Below, piece after piece: positions 46,038-54,310 of a stretch of 64,000 nucleotides of DNA (positions are counted from its first letter, which is position 1; each line of letters begins with the position of its first letter). The notes beneath the pieces are model-generated. The model was not told the DNA's origin, ran no database searches, and saw only the letters and a program-made list of their open reading frames with translations. This DNA comes from Campylobacteraceae bacterium (GTDB lineage Bacteria > Campylobacterota > Campylobacteria > Campylobacterales > Arcobacteraceae), in contig JABXII010000014.1 in assembly GCA_013373175.1 (NCBI GenBank), positions 171,328-235,327 of the forward strand, given 5' to 3'. Made by a program: the position numbers and the translations under genes.

Positions 46038-46751
46038 TTAGACAGATATAACTTCATTTGTTTCTATACAATATGCACTTAATTTACCCAAGTTATCTTC
46101 TTTTTTGTAACAGCAACCTGTATCTACATTTATATAGTGTTTTTTTGTATCTATATTTGAAACAGGAGTATGTCCATATATATTAAAAATAGTAGAATCT
46201 TCTTTAGGAGGCTTTCTATTCCATAAAGAGTATTGTTCAACTATGTCTTTATTCATATCAAATTCAACTAAATGCCAAACATCTGCTATTGAGGCATGGG
46301 ATATAACTATTGGTTTATTGTCTTTGTTTTCATTTAGTTTGATATATAAAGGTAAACTCTTTAACCATTTAATATCTTCTTTGTATTGATTAAAGCCTTC
46401 ATCATTTTTATTACAGATTATTTTGCCATCATATTTATCAATTGCTATTAAATCATATGATTCTAAAGTTTGTTGTCCACCATTTCTAATCCAAGCATCT
46501 ACAAAACCCATAAAAGGAATATTTGGATACTCTTTTATAAAGTACTCACTAAAATCAATCATCATTTTTTCATGATTACCTAATACACATTTATAATTGT
46601 TTTTTCTAATTAGTTCTATTACCTTATTGGATTTTTTCCCTCTATCAACAATATCCCCAACAAATATAACTTCACTATTTTTTTGAAACTTATTAATTAA
46701 TTGTATTAAATTATCATATTCTCCATGAACATCTCCAATTATATAAGTCAT
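46038..46751 (-). CDS. PPP-family metallophosphoesterase (protein phosphatase-like)
   Basis: The 237-residue protein has the full PPP metal-binding set: GDVHGEYDN (residues 7-15), VGDIVDRGKKS near 31, LGNHEKMM near 57, VISHASIAD near 150 and YGHTPVSN near 193. It resembles bacterial PrpA-type Ser/Thr phosphatases or diadenosine tetraphosphatases; the sequence does not decide between them. Soluble, stand-alone gene. Confidence 0.88.
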   Translation of the reverse strand: MTYIIGDVHGEYDNLIQLINKFQKNSEVIFVGDIVDRGKKSNKVIELIRKNNYKCVLGNHEKMMIDFSEYFIKEYPNIPFMGFVDAWIRNGGQQTLESYDLIAIDKYDGKIICNKNDEGFNQYKEDIKWLKSLPLYIKLNENKDNKPIVISHASIADVWHLVEFDMNKDIVEQYSLWNRKPPKEDSTIFNIYGHTPVSNIDTKKHYINVDTGCCYKKEDNLGKLSAYCIETNEVISV

Positions 46752-46844
46752 AATAAGCTTCCTTTAAAATATATAATCTATATAATAATTACTTTTTCCT
46801 AAAGAAGAAAAAAAATTTATTAATTAATAGTCTATATTAATTTT

Positions 46845-47468
46845 TTAGTTTTTTATACCATTAAGTAAGGAATCAAAAGAAATTTTATATAACTCTTTTA
46901 TATTATTCTTAATATTAATATGTCCATCTATATATAAAATTGCTATTCCATGAATTAGAGCATGAATTGTTTGAGCTTGCAAGAAAGAGTTTTCTATTTT
47001 TAAAATCTCTTTTTCTTTTCCCTCTTCCAATAACATTATTAAAAGGCTAAAACTATCTTTTTTATTTTCATCAACTTGCGCACAGTTACTTTCTCTTATA
47101 TCTTGATATTTTTCACCAAATAAAACTCTATATAAATTTTGATTATTTATTGCAAAATTTAAATAAGAATCACTCATTGCTGATAATCTTTCTAAAACTG
47201 TTCCATTATTTTTATTTAATGTTGGTATTAACGCTTCTTCAAAAAGATTAAATCCATAAGCAATTACATTTTGTATTAAATCCTTTTTTGAAGAAAAGTG
47301 TCTATATATTGCACTTCTTGAAGTATTTAATTTATCACTTAAAAATTTTAAAGTAAGTACTTCTATTCCTTCTTTTGAGATAGTTTCTAATGCTAACTGC
47401 AACATCTCTTCTTTCAAGTTTCCGTGGTGATATTTTGTTGACTTATTAATATTACTACTTTTTTTCAT
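46845..47468 (-). CDS. TetR/AcrR-family transcriptional regulator
   Basis: The 207-residue regulator has an N-terminal helix-turn-helix (YHHGNLKEEMLQLALE through TSRSAIYRHFSSKKDLI) and a helical ligand domain. I take ATG 47468 (MKKSSNINKSTKYHHGN), since an upstream in-frame start at 47531 would run through the operator region. It is divergent from the oxidoreductase gene, and two palindromes lie between them, the classic set-up for autorepression and control of the neighbour. Confidence 0.9.
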   Translation of the reverse strand: MKKSSNINKSTKYHHGNLKEEMLQLALETISKEGIEVLTLKFLSDKLNTSRSAIYRHFSSKKDLIQNVIAYGFNLFEEALIPTLNKNNGTVLERLSAMSDSYLNFAINNQNLYRVLFGEKYQDIRESNCAQVDENKKDSFSLLIMLLEEGKEKEILKIENSFLQAQTIHALIHGIAILYIDGHINIKNNIKELYKISFDSLLNGIKN

Positions 47469-47501
47469 AGTTATTATTATAACATAATTATATTTTACAA
47501 T

Positions 47502-47538
47502 GTTGACAACGTTAACATTATATGTTAACATTGTTAAC
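47502..47538. promoter_or_regulatory. Pair of TetR-type operator palindromes
   Basis: GTTGACAACGTTAAC (47502-47516) and GTTAACATTGTTAAC (47524-47538) are 15-base imperfect palindromes with GTTAAC-like half sites. Their centres are 22 bases apart, two helical turns, so two dimers could bind the same face. They lie in the divergent promoter region between the TetR gene and the oxidoreductase. Confidence 0.75.
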
Positions 47539-47560
47539 TTTAATTTTAAAAAGGATACTT

Positions 47561-48115
47561 ATGAAAAATATATTAATAGTATTAGCTCATCCAAATGAGA
47601 AATCATTAAACCATTATATTGCATCACTTATCAAAGATGAGATGTCAAAAAAAAATAGTGTAGAATTTATAGATTTATATAAATCAAAATATCAACAAGG
47701 TTTTTATCAATTAGAAGATATACAAACAAAAGAGAAAACATATTTTCAAGAAAAAATTTCTAAAGCAAATGAAATAGTATTTATATTTCCTTATTGGTGG
47801 GGTTCAATTCCTGCAATATTAAAGAATTGGATAGATTGGAATTTTTCTACTAACTTTGCATATAAATATAAAAACTCTAGACCTGTTGGATTATTAAAAA
47901 ACAAAAAAGTTACAATATTTACAACAACTGGAGCTCCAAAATTTTATTATGCATTAACTGGTGCAAATAGAAGACTTAAAAATATGTGGAAAGAACAAAT
48001 TATAAACTTTTGTGGCATGGAATTGTCAAGTTTTAATATTTTTGGTGGAATAGATACAAAACTAAAGAATATTGATAAAATAAGAAATCAAATAATTAAG
48101 ATTATTAATCAATAG
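47561..48115 (+). CDS. NAD(P)H-dependent flavin oxidoreductase (MdaB/quinone reductase-like flavodoxin fold)
   Basis: The 184-residue protein begins ILIVLAHPNEKSLNHYI and has the family motif FIFPYWWGSIPAILKNWIDW near 80-99. It should reduce quinones or similar electrophiles with NAD(P)H via FMN/FAD. I use ATG 47561, with AAAAAGGA just upstream, rather than an in-frame ATG at 47522 inside the operators. Regulation by the divergent TetR protein in response to a xenobiotic or quinone is the likely model. Confidence 0.88.
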   Translation: MKNILIVLAHPNEKSLNHYIASLIKDEMSKKNSVEFIDLYKSKYQQGFYQLEDIQTKEKTYFQEKISKANEIVFIFPYWWGSIPAILKNWIDWNFSTNFAYKYKNSRPVGLLKNKKVTIFTTTGAPKFYYALTGANRRLKNMWKEQIINFCGMELSSFNIFGGIDTKLKNIDKIRNQIIKIINQ

Positions 48116-48178
48116 ATATTAAATAACATTACAATTTAATAAACTAATATTTTATCTATATTTAGTTTCATCTTTATC

Positions 48179-48187
48179 TGGTATAAT
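48179..48187 (+). promoter_or_regulatory. Extended -10 promoter of uvrA
   Basis: TG-G-TATAAT (48179-48187) is a perfect extended -10 element 33 bases before ATG 48221. No good -35 box is seen at the usual distance, which is normal for extended -10 promoters. No LexA-type palindrome is evident to me. Confidence 0.6.
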
Positions 48188-48220
48188 GCCCATTTAAAAT
48201 TTAATGAATATTGGAATATT

Positions 48221-51034
48221 ATGCAAGATACAATCAAAATATTTAATGCAAAAGAAAATAACTTAAAAAATATAAATTTAGAGATTCCGAAAAATAAACT
48301 AGTAGTTTTTACAGGACTTTCAGGTTCTGGTAAATCTACTTTAGCTTTTGATACTTTATATGCTGAAGGTCAAAGAAGATATATTGAGTCATTATCTGCT
48401 TATGCTAGACAATTTTTAGATAAAGTTGGAAAGCCAGATGTTGAGAGAATTGAAGGTTTAACTCCTGCAATTGCAATTGATCAAAAAACAACTTCTAAAA
48501 ACCCAAGGTCTACAGTTGGTACTATTACTGAAGTATATGACTATTTTAGACTTTTATATGCAAGAGTAGGAAAACAACACTGCCATAAATGTGGAGAGCC
48601 AATTTCACAAATGTCAGCATCTGATGTTATTGAGCAAGTATTAAAACTTCCAGATAATTCAAAAATTGTAATCTTAGCTCCATTAATCAATAGAAAAAAA
48701 GGTACCTTTGCAGACTTACTAGAATCTTTAAGGGGTAAAGGTTATGTAAGAGCTATGATTGATGGTGTTATGGCTAGACTTGATGAAGATATTGAGCTAG
48801 AAAAAAACAAAATGCACACTATCAAAGTAGTAATTGATAGAGTTGTAGTAAAAGATGAAAACAAAGATAGAATTGCTCAAGATGTTGAAAAAGGATTAAA
48901 AGAGTCTTTTGGAGAACTTGAAGTAGAAGTTATGAATCATGAAGAAGTAGGAGTTGATAAACATATTCACTACTCTGAACATATGGCTTGTTTTGATTGT
49001 AAAATATCTTTTGAACCATTAGAACCTTTATCTTTCTCATTTAACTCACCAAAGGGAGCTTGTTCTTCATGTGATGGTCTTGGTATCAGATATGCCCTTG
49101 ATATGAAAAAAGTGATAAATGAAGAACTGCCTTTAGAAGATGGAGCTATTAAAATCATATATGGTTTTAATAAAGGATATTACTTTAAAATGCTTATGGC
49201 ATATTGTGAAGGTGCAGGTATTGATATAACTATTCCATTTAAAGAGTTACCAGAACATCAACAAAAATCAATTTTACATGGTGGAGTTGAAGAAGCAAAA
49301 TTTACTTGGAAAAGACACAGTTTAACAAGAAAATGGGAAGGTATAGTAAAAATTGCCTATGACATGATTAAAGATGAAAAAGAGATGGCTGAATTTATGA
49401 CTGAGAAGGTTTGTTCTGATTGTGGTGGAAATAGACTTAAACCTTCATCACAAAGTGTATATGTTGCAAATAAAACAATTTCAGATGTCATAAATAAACC
49501 TATTGAAGAAGCACATAAATTTTTCCAAGATGATAAAAACTTTGAATACTTTTCAGACCAAGAAAAAATGATTTCAGCTCCTATATTAAAAGAGATTAAA
49601 GAAAGAATCTTCTTTTTACATGATGTAGGATTAGGATATATTACTCTTGGACGTGATGCAAGAACTATTTCAGGTGGAGAAGCTCAAAGAATTAGAGTTG
49701 CTTCACAAATTGGTTCTGGGCTTACGGGAGTTATGTATGTACTTGATGAACCATCTATTGGTTTACATGAAAGAGATACAAACAAGCTTATAAAAACTCT
49801 TAAAGCCTTACAAGAAAAAGGTAACACAGTTATTGTTGTGGAACACGATAAAGAGACTATTGAAGCAGCAGATTTTATTGTAGATATTGGTCCAAATGCA
49901 GGTAAATTTGGTGGAGAAATTGTTTTTGCTGGAACATTAAAACAAATGAATAGAGCTAAAACTTTAACTGCTCAATATGTAAGTGGAAAGAAAAAAATTG
50001 ATTACGTACATAATAGACCTCAAGAAGAGTTTATTAAAATCAAAAATGTAAATATAAATAATATTGAAAACTTAAGTGTAGAACTTCCACTTAAAAACCT
50101 TGTATCTATTACTGGTGTTTCTGGTTCTGGTAAATCTTCACTTATTTTACAAACCCTACTTCCTGTTGCAAAAGAGTTATTAAACCATGCAAAAAAAGTT
50201 AAGAAAATTGATGGGGTAGAAATTGAAGGTTTAGAAAAACTTGATAAAGTTATTTACCTTGACCAAAGTCCTATTGGAAGAACACCAAGGTCTAACCCTG
50301 CTACTTATACAGGATTAATGGATGAGATTAGAACACTATTTTCTAAAACAAAAGAGGCAAGTCTTAGAGGATATAAAATTGGTAGATTCTCATTTAACGT
50401 AAAAGGCGGAAGATGTGAGAAGTGTCAAGGAGAAGGTGAAATAAAAATTGAAATGCACTTCTTACCAGATATCATGGTTAAATGTGATGATTGTCAAGGT
50501 AGAAGATATAATGCACAGACTTTAGAAATTCTTTATAAAGGTAAAAATATTTCTGATGTACTTAATATGAGTGTTGATGAAGCTTTAGAGTTCTTTGTGA
50601 AAGTACCTAAAATCAAAGCAAAATTACAAACACTTTCAGATGTAGGTCTTGGATATATTACTTTAGGACAAAATGCAGTTACGCTTTCAGGTGGAGAAGC
50701 ACAAAGAATTAAGTTATCAAAAGAGTTAAGTAAGAAAGATACTGGAAATACACTTTATGTATTAGATGAACCAACTACTGGATTACACTTTGCTGATGTT
50801 GATAGACTTACAAAAGTATTACACCACTTAGTTGAAGTAGGAAACTCTGTACTAGTTATCGAACATAACTTAGATATTATCAAAAACTCTGATTGGATTA
50901 TTGATATGGGTCCAGAAGGTGGAAGTAAAGGTGGAGAAATTGTGGCTGAAGGTACTCCTGAAGAGTTAGCGGCAAACCATAAAAAAACAAAATCATATAC
51001 AGGGTATTACTTAGATAAAGAGTTAAACTCTTAA
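48221..51034 (+). CDS. uvrA: Excinuclease ABC subunit A
   Basis: The 937-residue DNA damage sensor of nucleotide excision repair has two ABC ATPase modules. The first has Walker A GLSGSGKSTLAFDTLYAEG near residue 32 and signature SGGEAQRIRVASQ; the second has GVSGSGKSSLILQTLL near 635 and LSGGEAQRIKLSKEL. Zinc-binding Cys clusters are CHKCGEP, CFDCKIS with CSSCDGLG, and CEKCQGEG with CDDCQGRR. Length and order are standard. Monocistronic, from an extended -10 promoter. Confidence 0.98.
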   Translation: MQDTIKIFNAKENNLKNINLEIPKNKLVVFTGLSGSGKSTLAFDTLYAEGQRRYIESLSAYARQFLDKVGKPDVERIEGLTPAIAIDQKTTSKNPRSTVGTITEVYDYFRLLYARVGKQHCHKCGEPISQMSASDVIEQVLKLPDNSKIVILAPLINRKKGTFADLLESLRGKGYVRAMIDGVMARLDEDIELEKNKMHTIKVVIDRVVVKDENKDRIAQDVEKGLKESFGELEVEVMNHEEVGVDKHIHYSEHMACFDCKISFEPLEPLSFSFNSPKGACSSCDGLGIRYALDMKKVINEELPLEDGAIKIIYGFNKGYYFKMLMAYCEGAGIDITIPFKELPEHQQKSILHGGVEEAKFTWKRHSLTRKWEGIVKIAYDMIKDEKEMAEFMTEKVCSDCGGNRLKPSSQSVYVANKTISDVINKPIEEAHKFFQDDKNFEYFSDQEKMISAPILKEIKERIFFLHDVGLGYITLGRDARTISGGEAQRIRVASQIGSGLTGVMYVLDEPSIGLHERDTNKLIKTLKALQEKGNTVIVVEHDKETIEAADFIVDIGPNAGKFGGEIVFAGTLKQMNRAKTLTAQYVSGKKKIDYVHNRPQEEFIKIKNVNINNIENLSVELPLKNLVSITGVSGSGKSSLILQTLLPVAKELLNHAKKVKKIDGVEIEGLEKLDKVIYLDQSPIGRTPRSNPATYTGLMDEIRTLFSKTKEASLRGYKIGRFSFNVKGGRCEKCQGEGEIKIEMHFLPDIMVKCDDCQGRRYNAQTLEILYKGKNISDVLNMSVDEALEFFVKVPKIKAKLQTLSDVGLGYITLGQNAVTLSGGEAQRIKLSKELSKKDTGNTLYVLDEPTTGLHFADVDRLTKVLHHLVEVGNSVLVIEHNLDIIKNSDWIIDMGPEGGSKGGEIVAEGTPEELAANHKKTKSYTGYYLDKELNS

Positions 51035-51041
51035 AAATATA

Positions 51042-51078
51042 AAACAGCTTGAAGCTTTGACAGCTTCTTATGCTGTTT
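51042..51078. terminator. Two-part hairpin between uvrA and the convergent small gene
   Basis: An outer stem AAACAGC (51042-51048) with GCTGTTT (51072-51078) encloses an inner stem GAAGCT (51051-51056) with AGCTTC (51062-51067), separated by small bulges. It lies just after the uvrA stop and overlaps the stop codon of the minus-strand gene. Likely terminator for both directions; no long T run in either. Confidence 0.5.
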
Positions 51079-51430
51079 CTTCTTTTGCTTGTGAAATTAA
51101 ATAAGCTTTTAATCTCATCATTTCATCAGTGGGATACTGATTTTCAGCCTCACCTCTTATAGCTTTTACATAAAAATCTTTTGATTTATTATTAAAACCA
51201 AAATTTAAATTTGTAAGAACTACCTCTTCATACGGTGTAGAGTTAACTTCTGCTTTTACAGAAGATGTTTCTTCACTCTCTTTTGATTGAGAAAGCTTTT
51301 GAAGAATAATCTCTTTAGGCTCATTTCCCTCTTTAAGTTTTGCAATTTCATTAGAGGGTTGAACTTGCTGAATTAAAATTTGATTATTCTCTGCAGCTTG
51401 ATCAATTTTCGGGATTAATCCATATTCCAT
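51068..51430 (-). CDS. Small protein of unknown function, possibly flagellar-associated
   Basis: The 120-residue, mostly polar protein ends in a conserved-looking block (LNLNFGFNNKSKDFYVKAI then NQYPTDEMMRLKAYL). I recall similar short proteins across Campylobacterota but no proven function. I choose ATG 51430 because a near-perfect Shine-Dalgarno, GAGGAGGT, lies 4 bases upstream; a longer frame from 51457 would include that site. TATAAT lies about 35 bases upstream of the start. It is divergent from the CNNM gene. Confidence 0.7.
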   Translation of the reverse strand: MEYGLIPKIDQAAENNQILIQQVQPSNEIAKLKEGNEPKEIILQKLSQSKESEETSSVKAEVNSTPYEEVVLTNLNFGFNNKSKDFYVKAIRGEAENQYPTDEMMRLKAYLISQAKEETA

Positions 51431-51555
51431 GACTACCTCCTCATTGCTTATATTCAATTATACAAAAAAATTTAAATTTTTGTCAAAAAAGAATACTTTA
51501 AAGATAAAATTTGGTATTATATGCTGTTAATTTTAATCAAACAAAGGAGTAATTA

Positions 51556-51618
51556 TTGGAAGATAGTTCCCAGAGGCGTAGCTTACTACAATTTAAAGGT
51601 TCAAAATGGAACTTTTAA
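51556..51618 (+). CDS. Possible 20-codon leader peptide upstream of the CNNM gene
   Basis: A TTG at 51556 is preceded by AAAGGAG at ideal 6-base spacing and opens a 20-codon frame that ends in TAA 13 bases inside the next gene. The peptide is polar and basic (RR, KGSKW) without hydrophobic core. The DNA here is richer in G+C than its surroundings (CCCAGAGGCG). It could couple translation or sense a condition for the CNNM gene. Chance is possible in so short a frame. Confidence 0.35.
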   Translation: MEDSSQRRSLLQFKGSKWNF

Positions 51619-52655
51619 TAATCCTCTTTATAGCCGTAATTGGCGTTTCTTTTTTATGTTCAGTTTTAGAGTCTGTGATTCTTTCAACTAACTTTTCTTA
51701 TATTTCAGTTTTAGAAGAAAAAAATCCTGACACAGGTAAACTTCTTAAAAGTCTAAAAACAGATATAGATAGTTCAATCGCTTCAATCTTAATTCTTAAT
51801 ACTATTGCAAATACTTTAGGTGCAACTGCAATTGGTGTACAAGCACAAAATGTATTTAGTGGAGATAAAACATTAGTAATGATAGTTTCTATTGTTCTTA
51901 CTTTTGCTATTTTATTTTTTGCAGAGATTATTCCTAAAACTATTGGTGCAGTTTATTGGAAACAATTAGCTCCAATTGCTGCAAAGTTTATTAAGTTTTT
52001 TGTAATTTTGACTTTTCCTATTATCAAAGCAACTCAGTTTGTTACAAAAAAGATAAAAGGAAATGACAGTAGCGATTCTATATCAAGAGAAGAGTTAATT
52101 CACACGACTTTATTAAGTGAAGAAGAAGGTGTTATTGGAGATTTAGAATCAGATATTATAGAGAATACTCTATCATTAAATGATATTAAAATCAAAGATA
52201 TCTTAACACCAAGATCAGTTATGTATGCAATTAATAAGGACTCTATTATAAAAGATATATTAGAGGACAAAAGAACTTACAAATTTTCAAGAGTTCCTAT
52301 ATATGACGAAACAGTTGACAATATTGTAGGAGTAGTTCTTACTAAAAAGCTTTTCAAACAAGCAATTAGAGATAAAAGTGCAACTATGGAATCTATAATG
52401 AAACCAGTTTTTGCTTTAAATGAGAATATTCCTGTAGGAAAAGCACTTAGCAAGTTTATCCAGAAAAAAGAACATATGTTTATTGTTCTTGATAACTATG
52501 ATCAAACAGAAGGTATTATTACCTTAGAAGATTGTATTGAAACACTTCTTGGTTTAGAAATCATGGATGAACTTGATACAACAGCAGATATGAGAAGGCT
52601 TGCATTAAATAAAATGAAAGCCAAAAGAAAGGAGCGAGCATCGAAAGGAGCATAA
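51606..52655 (+). CDS. CNNM/CBS-domain membrane protein (hemolysin C/CorC-like family)
   Basis: The 349-residue protein has a DUF21/CNNM membrane domain (about 1-150, three to four helices, FAEIIPKTIGAVYW motif) and a CBS pair (about 195-310, IKDILTPRSVMYAI, IMKPVFALNENIPVG). It lacks the C-terminal CorC_HlyC domain of longer members. Family members are linked to Mg2+/Co2+ export; the hemolysin label is historical. AAAGG lies 6 bases before the ATG. Its stop overlaps the putative ATA start of the HugZ-like gene. Confidence 0.88.
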   Translation: MELLIILFIAVIGVSFLCSVLESVILSTNFSYISVLEEKNPDTGKLLKSLKTDIDSSIASILILNTIANTLGATAIGVQAQNVFSGDKTLVMIVSIVLTFAILFFAEIIPKTIGAVYWKQLAPIAAKFIKFFVILTFPIIKATQFVTKKIKGNDSSDSISREELIHTTLLSEEEGVIGDLESDIIENTLSLNDIKIKDILTPRSVMYAINKDSIIKDILEDKRTYKFSRVPIYDETVDNIVGVVLTKKLFKQAIRDKSATMESIMKPVFALNENIPVGKALSKFIQKKEHMFIVLDNYDQTEGIITLEDCIETLLGLEIMDELDTTADMRRLALNKMKAKRKERASKGA

Positions 52656-53125
52656 AAGATTTTTTAGATAACTTTCAAAGTTTAGTGATTTCTTCATTAG
52701 ATGAGCATAACTTTCCATTTACAAGTTATGCTCCTTTTATACTTAAAGATAATAAATTTTATGTATATCTTAGTTCAATGGCTAAACACTCACATAATCT
52801 TACAAAAAATAAAAATAGTTCTATCTTTTTTATTGAAGATGAAAAAGAATGTGAAAATATTTTTGCAAGAAAAAGAGTTGTTTATCAATGTACTACTAAC
52901 AAATTAGCTCGTGACACAAAAGAGTTCAATGAACTGATTTCAATATTTGAAGATAAATATGGCAGTACTGTTTCTATGTTAAAAGATATGAAAGATTTTA
53001 GTTTTTTTGAATTTGAAGTTATAAAAGGTGAAGCTATTTTAGGTTTTGGAAAAGCTTATAACCTTGGAACAGAAAATATCTTTGAGCTTAAAGAAAGAGA
53101 AGGCTTAAAGGGACATCAAAAGTAG
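52652..53125 (+). CDS. HugZ-like split-barrel haem/flavin-binding protein with non-canonical start
   Basis: The 157-residue protein belongs to the pyridoxamine-oxidase-like HugZ family, whose long members degrade haem: SLVISSLDEHNFPFTSYAPF, AKHSHNLTKNKNSSIFFIED and the tail GFGKAYNLGT plus GLKGHQK. The conserved N-terminal helix (KDFLDNFQSLV) is encoded upstream of the first GTG (52685), in a frame with no ATG, GTG or TTG after a TAA at 52610-52612. Candidates are ATA 52652, overlapping the CNNM stop as ATAA, or ATC 52640, with AGGAG 5 bases upstream. Starting at GTG would cut the helix. This short form may bind haem rather than oxidise it. Confidence 0.8.
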   Translation: MKDFLDNFQSLVISSLDEHNFPFTSYAPFILKDNKFYVYLSSMAKHSHNLTKNKNSSIFFIEDEKECENIFARKRVVYQCTTNKLARDTKEFNELISIFEDKYGSTVSMLKDMKDFSFFEFEVIKGEAILGFGKAYNLGTENIFELKEREGLKGHQK

Positions 53126-53143
53126 AAGTTATATAACTTCTAC
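53122..53143. terminator. Palindromic terminator between HugZ-like and MerR genes
   Basis: GTAGAAGTTAT and ATAACTTCTAC form a perfect 22-base palindrome, 11 bp with no obligatory loop. It contains the stop codons of both convergent genes (ending at 53125 and 53129) and so probably terminates both. T runs are short, so efficiency is unsure. Confidence 0.6.
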
Positions 53144-53467
53144 ATCTGTTACATCAACTCCTGAAAGTTTTTCTAGTCTTTGTTCTATCAACTCTAAGAA
53201 GTCAGCTCTATTTTTTTCATCCATGTTATTTTCTAACATCTCAGTAATATACTTAATCCCATTTGCATTTATTTTTTTAACACTTGCTAAATAATGAACA
53301 AATGCAATTATCTTAACATCACTTATTGAATATAGTTTCTTATGAGTTTTTTTATGAGGTAAAAGACCTTTATCTTCATACATTTTAAGTGTTCTAACTT
53401 TTGCAGTTAACAACTCAGCAATACTACTTAAAGGCAAAACATCTTTAGCATTATCTAATAAAGCCAA
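53129..53467 (-). CDS. MerR-family transcriptional regulator (HspR-like)
   Basis: The 112-residue protein has a winged-helix MerR DNA-binding domain (about 14-80): PLSSIAELLTAKVRTLKMYEDKGLLP, then KLYSISDVKIIAFVHYLAS. The short coiled tail lacks the Cys of metal sensors. Size and lack of effector domain are like HspR-type repressors, but no dnaK/clpB neighbour is present to support that. Target unknown. Confidence 0.78.
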   Translation of the reverse strand: MALLDNAKDVLPLSSIAELLTAKVRTLKMYEDKGLLPHKKTHKKLYSISDVKIIAFVHYLASVKKINANGIKYITEMLENNMDEKNRADFLELIEQRLEKLSGVDVTDVEVI

Positions 53468-53656
53468 TAAATATCCTTTTTTTAAACGAATTATAAATCA
53501 TTTTATTTAAAAAGAAGTTAATACATACAAAAGTGCCTATTTATAGGATATTTGATTAGTATTAATTCTTTACCAAATAAATCAAGTTTTAATAATTTTT
53601 GTATAATTATTATACTATAAACAATAAACTTAGTAACATTTTTGTAAAATCACATA

Positions 53657-54310
53657 ATGAATAAAGTAGAATCAAATATTAAACAAAGAGAGTTTTGCTA
53701 CTCTTGTTACAGACCAAAAACTTCTTGCATGTGTGGATATATAAATAAAATAGAAACAAATACTAAATTTGTAATTCTTATGCACCCAAAAGAGTTTAAA
53801 AAAACAAAAAATGGTACAGGACAATTTACAAAAAACTCCTTATCCAATTCAGAGTTATTTATTGGTATTAACTTCACAAATCATTCAAGAATAAATGAAA
53901 TAATTGAAGATGAAAATAATCACTGCTATTTACTATATCCTAGTAAAAGTAGTCTAAATCTAAGTAATGAAAAAATATTGACAAACAAAAATATAGTTAT
54001 TTTTATCGTTGATTCTACTTGGGCTTGCTCTAAAAAAATGATAAGAGAGAGTAAAAACCTACAAAAGTTAGAGATGTTGAGTTTTGACGTAAAAAAAATG
54101 TCTGAATTTAAAATAAAAAAACAACCAAATGAATATTGTTTATCAACTATTGAATCTACCCAATATATTATAGAATTATTAAATAATTATGGACTAGAAA
54201 ACTTAAGTATTAAAGACTTAGAAGAGATGACTAAACCATTTAAAAAGATGGTTGAGTATCAAATAGATTGGATGAAAAGAAGAGAAGACCCTAGATATAA
54301 AACCTATTGA
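53657..54310 (+). CDS. DTW-domain protein (probable tRNA aminocarboxypropyltransferase)
   Basis: The 217-residue protein opens with the zinc-type Cys cluster CYSCYRPKTSCMCGYI. It carries the DTW signature as VDSTWACSKKMIRES near 115-130, with the conserved ST-E region ending CLSTIESTQYIIELL. The family includes TapT, which modifies uridine in the tRNA D or variable loop with SAM. The family consensus DGTW is DSTW here. It ends convergently, overlapping the next gene by 7 bases. Confidence 0.85.
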   Translation: MNKVESNIKQREFCYSCYRPKTSCMCGYINKIETNTKFVILMHPKEFKKTKNGTGQFTKNSLSNSELFIGINFTNHSRINEIIEDENNHCYLLYPSKSSLNLSNEKILTNKNIVIFIVDSTWACSKKMIRESKNLQKLEMLSFDVKKMSEFKIKKQPNEYCLSTIESTQYIIELLNNYGLENLSIKDLEEMTKPFKKMVEYQIDWMKRREDPRYKTY

